64,000 bases of DNA, taken from Candidula unifasciata. Lineage: Eukaryota; Mollusca; Gastropoda; Stylommatophora; Geomitridae. Of this stretch, positions 21,801 through 33,388 are shown piece after piece (position 1 is the first letter of the stretch; every line of letters begins with the position of its first letter). Both the position numbers and the translations under genes were made by a program. The notes beneath the pieces were generated by a model that did no database searches, was not told where the DNA came from, and saw only the letters and a list, made by a program, of their open reading frames with translations. The stretch spans positions 102,501 to 166,500 of the forward strand of contig CAJHNH020008566.1 of NCBI GenBank assembly GCA_905116865.2, given 5' to 3'.

Positions 21801-24075
21801 AACAGTTGTAGGGATACCATCATCTCTCTCCCCGCGGAACCCTAGCCGCTAGTCCCAAACTAGGTAGTACCATTACAGTTGTGGGGACACCACCATCTCT
21901 CCCCCCGCGGAACCCTAGCCGCTAGTACAACAGTTGTAAGACACCACCATCTCTCCCCCCGCGGAACCCTAGCCGCTAGTACAACAGTTGTAAGACACCA
22001 CCATCTCTCCCCCCGCGGAACCCTAGCCGCTAGTACAACAGTTGTAGGACACCACCAGCTCTCTCCCTGCGGAACCCCAGCCTCTAGTACAACAGTTGTA
22101 AGACACCACAATCTCTCCCCCCGCGGAACCCTAGCCGCTAGTACAACAGTTGGAAGACACCACCATCTCTCCCCCGCGGAACCCCAGCCTCTAGTACAAC
22201 AGTTGTAGGACACCACCATCTCTCCCCCCGCGGAACCCTAGCCGCTAGTACAACAGTTGTAAGACACCACCATCTCTCTCCCCGCGGAATCCTAGCCGCT
22301 AGTACAACAGTTGTAAGACACCACCATCTCTCCCCCCGCGGAACCCTAGCCGCTAGTACAACAACAGTGTAATGTAAGACACCACCATCTCTCCCCCCTC
22401 CCCCCGCGGAACGAACACCTAGCCGCTAGTACAACAGTTGTAGGACACCACCAGCTCTCTCCCCGCGGAACCCCAGCCTCTAGTACACAGTTGTAAGACA
22501 CCACAATCTCTCCCCCCGCGGAACCCTAGCCGCTAGTACAACAGTTGGAAGACACCACCATCTCTCCCCCGCGGAACCCCAGCCTCTAGTACAACAGTTG
22601 TAGGACACCACCATCTCTCCCCCCGCGGAACCCAAGCCTCTAGTACAACAGTTGTAGGATACCACCATCTCTCCCCCCGCGGACCTAGCCTCTAGTACAA
22701 CAGTTGTAGGATACCACCATCTCTCTCCCTGCAGAACCCTAGCCTCTAGTACAACCGTTGTAAGACATCACCATCTCTCCCCCCGCGGAACCCTAGCCTC
22801 TAGTACAACAGTTGTAGGACACCACCCTCTCTCTTCTCGCGGAATCCTAGCCACTAGTACAACAGTTGTAAGACACCACCATCTCTCTCCCCGCGGAATC
22901 CTAGCCTCTAGTACAACAGTTGTAGGACACCAACATCTCTCTCCCCGCGGAACGCTAGCCGCTAGTACAACAGTTGTAAGACACCACCATCTCTCCCCCC
23001 GCGGAACCCTAGCCGCTAGTACAACAGTTGTAAGACACCACCATCTCTCCCCCGCGGAACCCTAGCCGCTAGTACAACAGTTGTAGGACACCACCATCTC
23101 TCTCCCCCCCCCCCCCCCGCGGAACCCTAGCCTCTAGTACAACAGTTGTAGGATACCACCATCTCTCTCCCCGCGGAATCCTAGCCCCTAGTACAACAGT
23201 TGTAAGACACCACCATCTCTCTCCCCGCGGAACCCCAGCCTCTAGTACAACAGTTGTAGGACACCACCATCTCTCCCCCCGCGGAACCCAAGCCTCTAGT
23301 ACAATAGTTGTAGGATACCACCATCTCTCCCCCCGTGGAACCCTAGCCTCTAGTACAACAGTTGTAGGATACCACCATCTCTCTCCCTGCTGAACCCTAG
23401 CCTCTAGTACAACAGTTGTAAGACATCACCATCTCTCCCCCCGCGGAACCCTAGCCTCTAGTACAACAGTTGTAGGACACCACCATCTCTCTTCTCGCGG
23501 AATCCTAGCCGCTAGTACAACAGTTGTAGGACACCACCATCTCTCTTCTCGCGGAATCCTAGCCGCTAGTAGTGTTAAGACACCACCATCTCTCTCCCCG
23601 CGGAATCCTAGCCTCTAGTACAACAGTTGTAAGACACCACCATCTCTCTCCCCGCGGAACCCTAGCCTCTAGTACAACAGTTGTAAGACACCAACATCTC
23701 TCTCCCCGCGGAACCCTAGCCTCTAGTACAACAGTTGTAAGACACCAACATCTCTCTCCTCGCGGAACCCCAGCCTCTAGTACAACAGTTGTAAGACACC
23801 AACATCTCTCTCCCCGCTGAACCCAAGCCTCTAGTACAACAGTTGTAAGACACCAACATCTCTCTCCCCGCGGAACCCTAGCCTCTAGTACAACAGTTGT
23901 AAGACACCAACATCTCTCTCCCCGCGGAACCCCAGCCTCTAGTACAATAGTTGTAAGACACCAACATCTCTCTCCCCGCAGAACCCTAGCCTCTAGTACA
24001 ACAGTTGTAAGACACCACCATCTCTCTCCCCGCGGAACCCTAGCCGCTAGTACAACAGTTGTAGGACAACATCAT
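18890..24075. repeat. 53-bp minisatellite, about 5.2 kb, disordered in the middle
   Basis: The unit contains ccgcggaaccctagcctcta, gtacaacagttgtaggac and accaccatctct. It is the largest array in the window, near 100 units. Each unit holds a short inverted repeat (tacaac-a-gttgta) and a CCGCGG. From about 19960 to 22400 the units are scrambled by partial copies, indels and long C runs. Confidence 0.95.
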
Positions 24076-24715
24076 CTCTCTAACCCCCCCCCCCCCCCCT
24101 TTTTTCTCTAGTTTTATCCCCTCGTCTCTTGCCCGGCTGACCAGTTTATCACTTGCCACCTACCTCTGCATGTTATGGGGTCCTATTTTTAGAAGACTGA
24201 GAAACTGATTCACTGCTGCTTGACAAGCATGTCATAAAAGTAAAATATTTCATGGTGTGCTGAAATTGATGGTATTTGACTGAAAGGCACACATATCGCA
24301 GGCTTACTTTAAACCACAACACAATGTACCACAGCCCTCTTAGGGCTAAGCCATATGAATAGTTATTAGCTGATTGAAAAATTATCAGTCTGTCTGTCCC
24401 TCTGTGTATAGAGGAGGTCAGGTTTGCCACTTACCTGCCCCACGGGTGACCATTGAGTGATGTCGTGTTTGACATATTGACCTAATTGTTTCTGGCAATG
24501 ATTAGTTGGACTCCGTCCAAGGGTCACCAGATATAACCGCCAGGACGTTTTAATCTGTGCTGCGGCCTCGGGCAGATAGGGCAGGACAGTCACACAACCT
24601 GCCAACAATAATGAGACCTGTTATTGCTACCACTGTGAACATTAATGAGATATCCGGCAGTTTCTCTGTTCACATGTGAGCATCAATGTGACTCTCGGCT
24701 TTGTCCTTGTTAAAG
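24076..24715. other. Unique spacer
   Basis: A C run at about 24090-24100, then unremarkable sequence. Two minus-strand frames of 80-85 codons have no recognisable homology and no splice context, so I do not call them. Confidence 0.35.
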
Positions 24716-27435
24716 TGTAAACATTACTTAAACATGTGGAGCGATGCCTTGTCCCAGTGTGTAAACATTACTTAAACATGTGGAGCAATGCCTGGTCCCA
24801 GAGTGTAAACATTACTTAAACATGTTGAGCAATGCCTTGTCCCAATGTGTAAACATTAGCTAATTATGTTGGGCGATGCCTGGTCCCAGTGTGTAAATAT
24901 ACCTAATTATGGGGAGCGATGCCTGGTCCCAGTGTGTAAACATTACTTAATTATGGGGAGCGATGCCTGGTCCCAGAGTGTAAACATCACTTAAACATGT
25001 TGAGCGATGCCTTGTCCCAGTGTGTAAACATCACTTAATTATGTTGAGCGATGCATTGTCCCAGTGTGTAAACATTACTTAATTATGTTGAGCAATGCCT
25101 TGTCCCAGTGTGTAAACATTACTTAATTATGTTGAGCGATGCCTTGTCCCAGTGTGTAAACATCACTTAAACATGTTGAGCGATGCCTTGTCCCAGTGTG
25201 TAAACATCACTTAATTATGTTGAGCGATGCATTGTCCCAGTGTGTAAACATTACTTAAACATGTGGAGCGATGCCTTGTCCCAGTGGTAAACATTACTTA
25301 ATTATGTCGAGCGATGCCTTGTCCCAGTGTGTAAACATTACTTAATTATGTTGAGCAATGCCTTGTCCCAGTGTGTAAACATTACTTAATTATGTTGAGC
25401 GATGCCTTGTCCCAGTGTGTAAACATCACTTAAACATGTTGAGCGATGCCTTGTCCCAGTGTGTAAACATCACTTAATTATGTTGAGCGATGCCTTGTCC
25501 CAGTGTGTAAACATCACTTAAACATGTTGAGCAATGCCTTGTCCCAGTGTGTAAACATTACCTAATTATGGGGAGCGATGCCTTGTCTTAGTGTGTAAAC
25601 ATTACTTAAACATGTGGAGTGATGCCTTGTCCCAGTGTGTAAACATTACTTAATTATGTGGAGCGATGCCTGGTCCCAGTGTGTAAACATTACTTAATTA
25701 TGGGGAGCGATGCCTTGTCTTAGTGTGTAAACATTACTTAAACATGTCGAGCGATGCCTTGTCCCAGTGTGTAAACATTACTTAATTATGTCGAGCGATG
25801 CCTTGTCCCAGTGTGTAAACATTACATAATTATGTTGAGCGATGCCTTGTCCCAGTGTGTAAACATCACTTAAACATGTTGAGCGATGCCTTGTCCCAGT
25901 GTGTAAACATCACTTAATTATGTTGAGCGATGCATTGTCCCAGTGTGTAAACATTACTTAATTATGTTGAGCAATGCCTTGTCCCAGTGTGTAAACATTA
26001 CTTAATTATGTTGAGCGATGCCTTGTCCCAGTGTGTAAACATCACTTAAACATGTTGAGCGATGCCTTGTCCCAGTGTGTAAACATCACTTAATTATGTT
26101 GAGCGATGCATTGTCCAAGTGTGTAAACATTACTTAAACATGTGGAGCGATGCCTTGTCCCAGTGGTAAACATTACTTAATTATGTCGAGCGATGCCTTG
26201 TCCCAGTGTGTAAACATTACTTAATTATGTTGAGCGATGCCTTGTTACAGCGTGTAAACATTACTTAATTATGTTGAGGAATGCCTAATCCTAGTGTGTA
26301 AACATTACTTAAATATGTCGAGCGATGCCTTGTCCCAGTGTGTAAACATCACTTAAACATGTTGAGCGATGCCTTGTCCCAGTGTGTAAACATCACTTAA
26401 TTATGTTGAGCGATGCATTGTCCCAGTGTGTAAACATTACTTAAACATGTGGAGTGATGCCTTGTCCCAGTGTGTAAACATTACTTAATTATGTCGAGCG
26501 ATGCCTTGTCCCAGTGTGTAAACATTACTTAATTATGTTGAGCGATGCCTTGTTACAGCGTGTAAACATTACTTAATTATGTTGAGGAATGCCTGATCCT
26601 AGTGTGTAAACATTACTTAAATATGTCGAGCAATGCCTTGTCCCAGTGTGTAAACATTACTTAAACATGTTGAGCAATGCTTTGTTCCAGTGTGTAAACA
26701 TTACTTAATTATGTTGAGCAATGCCTTGTCCCAGTGTGTAAACATTACTTAATTATGTTGAGCAATGCCTTGTCCCAGTGTGTAAACATTTCTTAAACAT
26801 GTCGAGCGATGCATTGTCCCAGTGTGTAAACATTACTTAATTATGTCTAGCGATGCCTTGTCCCAGTGTGTAAACATTACTTAATTATGTTGAGGAATGC
26901 CTGATCCTAGTGTGTAATCATTACTTAAATATGTCGAGCAATGCCTTGTCCCAGTGTGTAAACATTACTTAAACATGTTAAGCGATGCCTGCTCCCAGTG
27001 TGTAAACATTACTTAATTATGTTGAGCAATGCCTTGTCCCAGTGTGTAAACATTACCTAATTATGTTGAGCAATGCCTTGTCTTAGTGTGTAAACATTAC
27101 TTAATTATGCCGAGCAATGCCTTTTCCCAGTGTGTAAACATTACTTAAACATGTTGAGCAATGCCTTTTCCCAGTGTGTAAACATTACTTAAACATGTTG
27201 AGCGATGCATGGTCCCAGTGTGTAAACATTACTTAATTATGTTGAGCAATGCCTTGTCCCAGTGTGTAAACATAACTTAACTATGTTAAGCGATGCCTTG
27301 TCCCATAGTGTAAACATTACCTAATTATGTTGAGCGATGCCTTTTCCCAGTGTGTAAAAATTACTTAATTATGTTGAGCGATGCCTTGTTCCAAATTGTA
27401 AACATTACTCAATTATGTTGAGCGATGCCTGGTCC

Positions 27436-27440
<5 letters not shown>
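24716..27440. repeat. 44-bp minisatellite, about 62 copies, with a roughly 880-bp higher-order period
   Basis: The unit contains cccagtgtgtaaacattact, taattatgttgagcgatgcc and ttgt. Rare variants recur 879-880 bp apart: gcattg at 25052/25932 and 25229/26108, ccagtggtaa at 25281/26160. The array passes into the next one through gatgcctggtcccagtgtg. Confidence 0.96.
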
Positions 27441-27474
<34 letters not shown>

Positions 27475-28525
27475 TGTGCAAACATTAACCATGTGTATGT
27501 GTGTGTGTGTGCAAACATTAACCATGTGTGTATGTATGTGTGTATGTGTGTGTGTGTGCAAACATTTTCCATGTGTGTATGTATGTGTGTGCAAACATTA
27601 ACCATGTGTGTGTGTATGTGTGTGCAAACATTAACCATGTGTGTGTGTGTATGTGTGTGCAAACATTAACCATGTGTGTGTATGTGTCTGCAAACATTAA
27701 CCATGTGTGTGTATGTGTGTGCAAACACTAATCACGTGTGTGTGTATGTGTGTGTGTGTGCAAACATTAACCATGTGTGTGTATGTGTTTGCAAACATTA
27801 ACCATCTGTGTGTGTGTATGTGTGTGCAAACATTAACCATGTGTGTGAATGTGTGTGCAAACATTAACCATGTGTGTGTGTATGTGTGTGCAAACATTAA
27901 CCATGTGTGTGTGTATGTGTGTGCGAGCATTAACCATGTGTGTGTATGTGTGTGCAAACACTAACCATGTGTGTGTATGTGTGTGTGTGCAAACATTAAC
28001 CATGTGTGTGTATGTATTTGTGTGCAAACATTAACCATGTGTGTATGTGTATGTGTGTACAAACATTAATCATGTGTGTGTGTATGTGTGTGCAAACACT
28101 AACCATGTGTGTGTGTATGTGTGTGTGTGTGCAAACATTAACCATGTGTGTGTGTGCAAACATTAACCATGTGTGTGTGTGTGTGCAAACATTAACCATG
28201 TGTGTGTGTGCAAACAATAACTATGTGTGTGTGTGTGTGTGTGCAAACATTAACCATGTGTGTGTGTGTGCAAACATTAACCATGTGTGTGCGTGTGTGT
28301 TCAAACATTAACCATGTGTGTGCGTGTGTGTGTGCAAACATTAACCATGTGTGTGTGTGTGTGTGCAAACATTAACCATGTGTGTGCGTGTGTGTGTGCA
28401 AACATTAACCATGTGTGTGCGTGTGTGTGTGCAAACATTAACCATGTGTGTGCGTGTGTGTGTGCAAACATTAACCATGTGTGTATGTGTGTGTGTGTGT
28501 GCAAACATTAACCATGTGTGTGGTG
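27438..28525. repeat. TG-rich minisatellite, unit about 30-36 bp
   Basis: The unit is gcaaacattaaccatg plus a variable (TG)n or tgtgtatgtgtg stretch. The core caaacatta resembles the 44-bp unit's taaacatta, so this array may derive from it by TG expansion. It ends about 12 nt before the exon at 28537. Confidence 0.93.
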
Positions 28526-28536
28526 TCTGTTGACAG

Positions 28537-28622
28537 TCGAGGACCACGGCCGAGCTGAACCTGTCCGTGGACACTAACCAGGCTCAGAGGGAGTTGATCG
28601 CCCAGCTTGAAGCCAAGAACAG
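28537..28622 (+). CDS. Dyb: Dystrobrevin exon (start of coiled-coil region), first exon visible
   Basis: Internal exon of 86 nt, phase 0 at the start and phase 2 at the end. It is bounded by ...gttgacag and gtcagt. It encodes 28 residues including TNQAQRELIAQLEAKN, which resembles the vertebrate dystrobrevin stretch leading into its coiled coils. The split AGG codon joins exactly to the exon at 42818. Dystrobrevin is a cytoplasmic member of the dystrophin-associated complex; its coiled coils pair with dystrophin, and it also binds syntrophins. The acceptor has no polypyrimidine tract: the TG-rich array 27438-28525 runs to within about 12 nt of the exon. The EF-hand and ZZ exons expected upstream are not in the window, so the preceding intron is probably longer than 28 kb (inference). 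Confidence 0.88.
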
Positions 28623-28699
28623 GTCAGTGACAAGCACTGGACACCTCATGTCTGTGTCTCTCTGTCTTCCTCTGCCTGTATACGGGAATCGTTAACCTG

Positions 28700-28790
28700 T
28701 CTGTGTAAGTTAGTTTTGTATTTGTGAATATAGGTCTTTTATTTATGAATCTATATCTTTTATTTGTGAATATGTCTTTTATTTGTGAAT
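28700..28790. repeat. 21-bp minisatellite, left fragment
   Basis: Diverged copies of the tatttgtgaatct unit, separated from the main block (29448-30110) by a SINE and a TIR element. Confidence 0.8.
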
Positions 28791-28801
28791 CTGGTTAGTA
28801 C

Positions 28802-29033
28802 AAGTCGGCTCTGTGGCTAAGTCGATGCGAACGTTTCGTAATGCCGGGATGCCGGGTTCGATCCCAGCTGCAGGCCATGCGCCTTGCGCTGGTTTCGACA
28901 GTGGTATCAAGAAAGCCGACCGTTCAGACGCAATGGCAAACTACTGGACGTAAATTTGTCTAGAAAAACCACACAACAGCCAGGGGCTGTTGGGGTTGGT
29001 TCTGCAACGTCCTGTAAAGGATACGCAACTAAC
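28802..29033 (+). mobile_element. tRNA-derived SINE, family 1, copy 2 with target duplication
   Basis: Aligns end to end with 10686-10917: head tgtggctaagtcgatgcg, B box GGTTCGATCCC (closer to consensus than copy 1), and tail ggggttggttctgcaacg to aactaacc. It is flanked by the direct repeat ctggttagtac at 28791-28801 and 29034-29044. The right repeat overlaps the first bases of the TIR element that follows. Confidence 0.88.
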
Positions 29034-29047
29034 CTGGTTAGTACGAC

Positions 29048-29440
29048 GTTGATCTCCCCATTTACACACTCTTACACACTAGCTCACCTCTAATTGGTCG
29101 ACTGCCTAGCTCACTTCTAATTGGTCGACCTTGAGCCACATGAGCCTTGGCACAAGGTTACGGCGGTGTTCTTCAATGTCGTTGACACTGCGTTTTTTAT
29201 ATTTAAGCATGCCAGCGCTTTTAACACTCTAAAAAGATCAACAAACTGGGTCTAACACCAAACACCTTTAGAGAGTGATGAAACCTATGTCACAGGCATT
29301 CTCTTTCTCGGAATAAAAACGTAAATGAAGACAGCCCAGGAAACAATCCCCAGAGTGGCACACCCGTAACCTTCAGGGAAGTAGTCAAGCCCAACAAATT
29401 TGTCAACGGAACGTGACCTACTTTGTTTTAGGAGACTAAC
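29048..29440. mobile_element. Non-autonomous TIR element (MITE-like), copy 1
   Basis: About 393 bp, starting gttgatctcccc and ending ggagactaac, which are near inverse complements. It shares length and internal landmarks (acacactagctc, ctaattggtcgac, gggtctaacac, agagagtgatgaaacctatg, ataaaaacgtaaatg) with 38488-38885. No transposase is present. Outer bases are less clear than in copy 2. Confidence 0.75.
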
Positions 29441-29447
29441 CTCGAAC

Positions 29448-30110
29448 TAAATGTGAATCTGTGTCGTGTATTTGTGAATATGTGTCTTGTATTTGTGATT
29501 CTGTGTCTTGTATTTGTGAATCTGTCTCTTGTTTTTGTGAATCTGTGTCTTGTATTTGTGAATCTGTGTCTTGTATTTGTGAATCTGTGTCTTGTATTTG
29601 TGAATCTGTGTCTTGTATTTGTGAATCTGTGTCTTGTATTTGTGAATCTGTGTCTTGTATTTGTGAATCTGTGTCTTGTATTTGTGAATCTGTGTCTTGT
29701 ATTTGTGAATCTGTGTCTTGTATTTGTGAGTCTGTGTCTTGTATTTGTGAATCTGTGTCTTGTATTCATGAATCTGTGTCTTGTATTTGTGAATCTGTGT
29801 TTTGTATTTGTGAATCTGTGTCTTGTATTTGTGAATCCGTGTCTTGTATTTGTGAGTCTGTGTCTTGTATTTGTAAATCTATGTCTTGTATTTGTGAATC
29901 TGTGTCTTACTTTTGTGAATCTATGTCTTGTATTTGTGAACCTGTGTCTTGTATTTGTGAATCTGTGTTTTCTCTTGTATTCGTGAATCTGTGTCTTGTA
30001 TTTGTGAATCTATGTCTTGTATTTGTGAATCTATGTCTTGAATTTGTGAACCTGTGTCTTGTATTTGTGAATCTGTGTCTTCTCTTGTATTCGTGAATCT
30101 ATACGTGTAT
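29448..30110. repeat. 21-bp minisatellite, about 31 copies
   Basis: The unit is gtgtcttgtatttgtgaatc plus t. It is open in several frames because 21 is divisible by three. Repeats of two slightly longer versions (ttttctcttgtattcgtgaa) lie near the right end. Confidence 0.95.
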
Positions 30111-30473
30111 TTCGTCTTACAGATTCTTTTGAAACATATGAATTGTCTTTCAGCAGATGCATTCTCTTTCAACAAATACTGTCTACAAATACATATCTTC
30201 TCTTACAAATTCTCTACAGACATAATTTCTCTTTCCAATGATATAATTGCTGTACACATAATGCCTCTTTATTAACACGTTCTCTTTACACAGATTAATT
30301 TCGTGCACAATTTTGTTTTGTTTTCTCGTTACACACGTGCATTATTCTTACAGGATCCTCCTCAAAGCGATAGGGGGCGTGGAGCATATAGTGCTAGACT
30401 ATGCTTTCTTAGACCGATCGACGCTCGATGGCCGATTCTGTCAACGTCACAATGGCTACCTTTATTTCCCAGG
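30111..30473. other. Unique AT-rich spacer
   Basis: No gene seen. Decayed copies of the 21-bp repeat may continue to about 30300 (recurring ttctcttacaaa-like phrases). Confidence 0.3.
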
Positions 30474-30600
30474 GTATTTCTGGTACCCATTGTAGGCCTG
30501 GCCAGCCTGGGAGCTGAGGTCAGTAATTAAGAAAATCCAACCCGGCACGTATTGAATGCCCTGTCCCTGGGGTGGGCAGGTGAGCTTGGAGCCTTGTGTT
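30474..30600 (-). mobile_element. Possible SINE family 2 fragment
   Basis: On the minus strand, ccaggctggccaggcc and aatgggtaccagaaat match the family 2 tail (ccaggtcgacctagcc, gggtaccag). The head is too diverged to delimit. Confidence 0.45.
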
Positions 30601-30787
30601 AAAGCTATGACATGTTTATACACACTGTTCATTTATAAATCACAGATGTAAGTAATATCTTCTATTTACACATTTTCCCCGCACATATTTATGTACGAAC
30701 ATATCGTTTATTTACATATGGGGTCTGTTTACACATATTATTTTATACTTTTTGCACGTTTTGTACACATACAATTTCTTTACTGGG

Positions 30788-30925
30788 ACGTAAGGGGGCT
30801 ACGTGGTCTCAAGGCATGGTGTCCGCCTCGACGGCTAGAGGTTCTAGGTTCAATCCTCGGTAAGGGCTGGGATATTTTGTATGTGGACTCGGACCTCTAG
30901 TAATGTCCCCTGGTCTCTGAGTAAA
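30788..30925 (+). mobile_element. tRNA-derived SINE, family 3, copy 2
   Basis: Head gggctacgtggtctcaagg with B box GGTTCAATCC, then ggctgggatattttg and ctagtaatg plus cctggtctctgagta. It matches 1481-1604 read on the other strand. Confidence 0.6.
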
Positions 30926-31017
30926 TCAAATAACAGAAAGTGTATTGATCGACACTCATAGAAAGAAGTAGAAAGATAGAAGAACACATTAGACAAACAT
31001 AAAAATCGAAAGCTATA

Positions 31018-31088
31018 GTTACCGTGCCGGGAATTGAACCTGTCACCTCCAGACGGCGTCTGCGCCTCGCCATGGTTACATGTGCACT
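31018..31088 (-). mobile_element. tRNA-like SINE head, unassigned
   Basis: On the minus strand it has an A-box-like gtaaccatggcgaggcg and a B box GGTTCAATTCC, with plausible tRNA-like spacing. I could not fold a convincing cloverleaf by eye, so a SINE head is more likely than a working tRNA gene. Confidence 0.4.
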
Positions 31089-31822
31089 AAGAACATGGTC
31101 AACTAGGCACCCCCCAAAAAGGTGTCTTTTTGGCCATGTCTATCGTACAGCTTGAAATCCACAGCTATGGAATACGGACAGAATTCATTTCAAACCATTG
31201 AAATGGCACCATAGGTTACAGAAATTTATATTAACGGAGCATATGTCGAATAACAATCACAGCAACAATTTACGAACACAGTAGACCTTAATGCTTTGTC
31301 TAGAATACACAACCATTTAAGAAAGATATTTGATCGGTAGGTTCCGGTGTGTATACGTCATTCATTTGAATAAACAAAGGGGGAACACATTCTGTTACTT
31401 GAATAATTCTTAATATTTAACGGCCTCAAAGGTCTCCCCTCTGTGTATTTATAGGAATGGTCTCTAAGTAGTGAGCTCAGACGTCCACGTGCATTGCTGC
31501 GCACGTAAAACATTCCTTGGAAATTGGAAATCGAACAAAAAATTAGCCTAACCGTGCTGCCCAGCAAAAAAATTGGAGTTAAAAATCTACCTAAAGTATT
31601 TCAGGATCCCCACCGGAGCTCGCAGAGCTTGTGGACTGTGCTGAGCTTCTTCGGACTTGGACTTGAGTTAGAAGAAGAACGGAGCACTTATGGGTTACCC
31701 GTGTGCCAGAATGTTGATCGGTTGTTCAAACCTCAAACTTGGACATTATTTGTTAAAATATTTGCACCGTCTTACACTCAGTGTTCTCTATTGCCTTGAT
31801 TTACAGTCGTATTTGTTTGATA
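31089..31822. other. Unique spacer
   Basis: No gene, splice-compatible exon or repeat recognised. Confidence 0.3.
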
Positions 31823-31985
31823 GCTATTGCTTGATTCTGTATGGTGGCGTTGCTAGATTTATCCTGCTGTCCATGACAGCTATTGCTTGATTCTGTATGG
31901 TGGCGTTGATAGATTTATCCTGCTGTCCATGACAACTATTGCTTGATTCTGTATGGTGGCGTTGCTAGATTTATCCTGCTGTCTC
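31823..31985. repeat. 56-bp tandem repeat, 3 copies
   Basis: Starts at 31823, 31879 and 31935. The unit contains ctattgcttgattctgtatg and agatttatcctgctgtc. Copies are nearly identical, so the duplication is young. Confidence 0.93.
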
Positions 31986-32298
31986 ATCTTGTTTATGACC
32001 TCAGTTTTTTTCTTGTTATATTCTGATGCATTGTTTTGTTTAATTGCTTTGTCTCAGTGTGTCCACTAAACGGTCTGGTTGTCCTGTGTGACAAGTCTTG
32101 CCGTTCTGTAACCCTGCAACTGTGTCTTTTTTTCCGCCGAGAGTATGGCCGTGTTTTATTTCATCGTGCAGTTCTAATTTGTTTCATTTAAAGGCTTGCT
32201 ATTTATTCATATCGCGGTATTGTCTTTAAAAAAAAATTATTTTCCATGTTGTGGTAGGTAGTTAAACCGTACTTGATTGGAGGTGTCTGTCTGTCTCT

Positions 32299-32300
32299 CG

Positions 32301-32345
<45 letters not shown>

Positions 32346-32631
32346 CGCGCATGTAGATGGAGACTGCGTTTTTCCAGAAAGAAAAATTAGAAACCTGTAA
32401 AAGTAGAAAATAATGGACAGAAAGAGGAGAACTAAATGAGAAGGAGGGAGGGAGGGGCTCCAGGAGACGAGTAATTCAAGACAATTACTTGAGCCGATAA
32501 GTGCATGAACATGATTGGCTGCTGAACTCCACAGAACATTTGATTCCATGATTGTTTTCACCTGGGTCACAGGCTTTAAATCTGACATCACATACGTAAT
32601 GGTAAGAGAGGGGTGAGAGGGAGAGAGAGAA

Positions 32632-32690
<59 letters not shown>

Positions 32691-32936
32691 AAGAGGCTAA
32701 GAAGATTAACTGACATCGGAAACACAAGATGGCTTGGAGGCAGACACCTTGCTATGATGGCATTTCAAGACCTACAACATGACAGGCACTTGTGAACATT
32801 ATTGCAAAACCTCCCCAGGCTATTTAAACGCGAGCGCGCGCACACACACACTCACACACACTCACATACACTCTGAACGGAAATTCATACACTACACGAG
32901 TTATATACACAAGACAAACAGAGGATTTATCTCTCT

Positions 32937-32997
<61 letters not shown>

Positions 32998-33020
32998 ACA
33001 CACACACACGCACACACACA
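32299..33020. repeat. Cluster of microsatellites
   Basis: (GT)n(GC)n at 32299-32352, (GA)n at 32613-32686, CA/CACT stretches at 32836-32872, and (CT)n then (CA)n at 32939-33020, separated by unique sequence. The reading frames across them are low-complexity artefacts. Confidence 0.85.
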
Positions 33021-33213
33021 GCAACACACCAAACAAATCTTCTCACAAAATTCATAACTTGACACAAAACCACACGTTATTTTATACACGCCAGACCGAA
33101 TATAAAAACAATATAGACATATATTATGCAGCTAAACAAGGAGCCTGAAACTCACGGAAATTGACCTGACAAACAACACAGAAATTTACACATTAAAAAC
33201 ATACTTTCACACA

Positions 33214-33366
33214 CATCAGATGGCATCTCACACATCAGATGGCATCTCACACATCAGATAACATCTCACACATAAGATGGCATCTCACACATCAGATGGC
33301 ATCTCACACATAAGATGGCATCCCACACATCAGATGGCATCTCACACATCAGATGGCATCTCACAC
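33214..33366. repeat. 19-bp minisatellite, about 8 copies
   Basis: The unit is acatcagatggcatctcac, with cataagatg variants. Confidence 0.92.
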
Positions 33367-33388
33367 AAATGCAATGGAACTGGATACA

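Noticed and set aside
24173..24608. Two minus-strand frames of 80-85 codons in the spacer after the 53-bp array
   Set aside because: No homology, no splice support, and ordinary length for chance frames.
31018..31088. tRNA gene on the minus strand
   Set aside because: A B box is present, but no convincing cloverleaf or anticodon stem could be drawn by eye. A SINE head is more likely.
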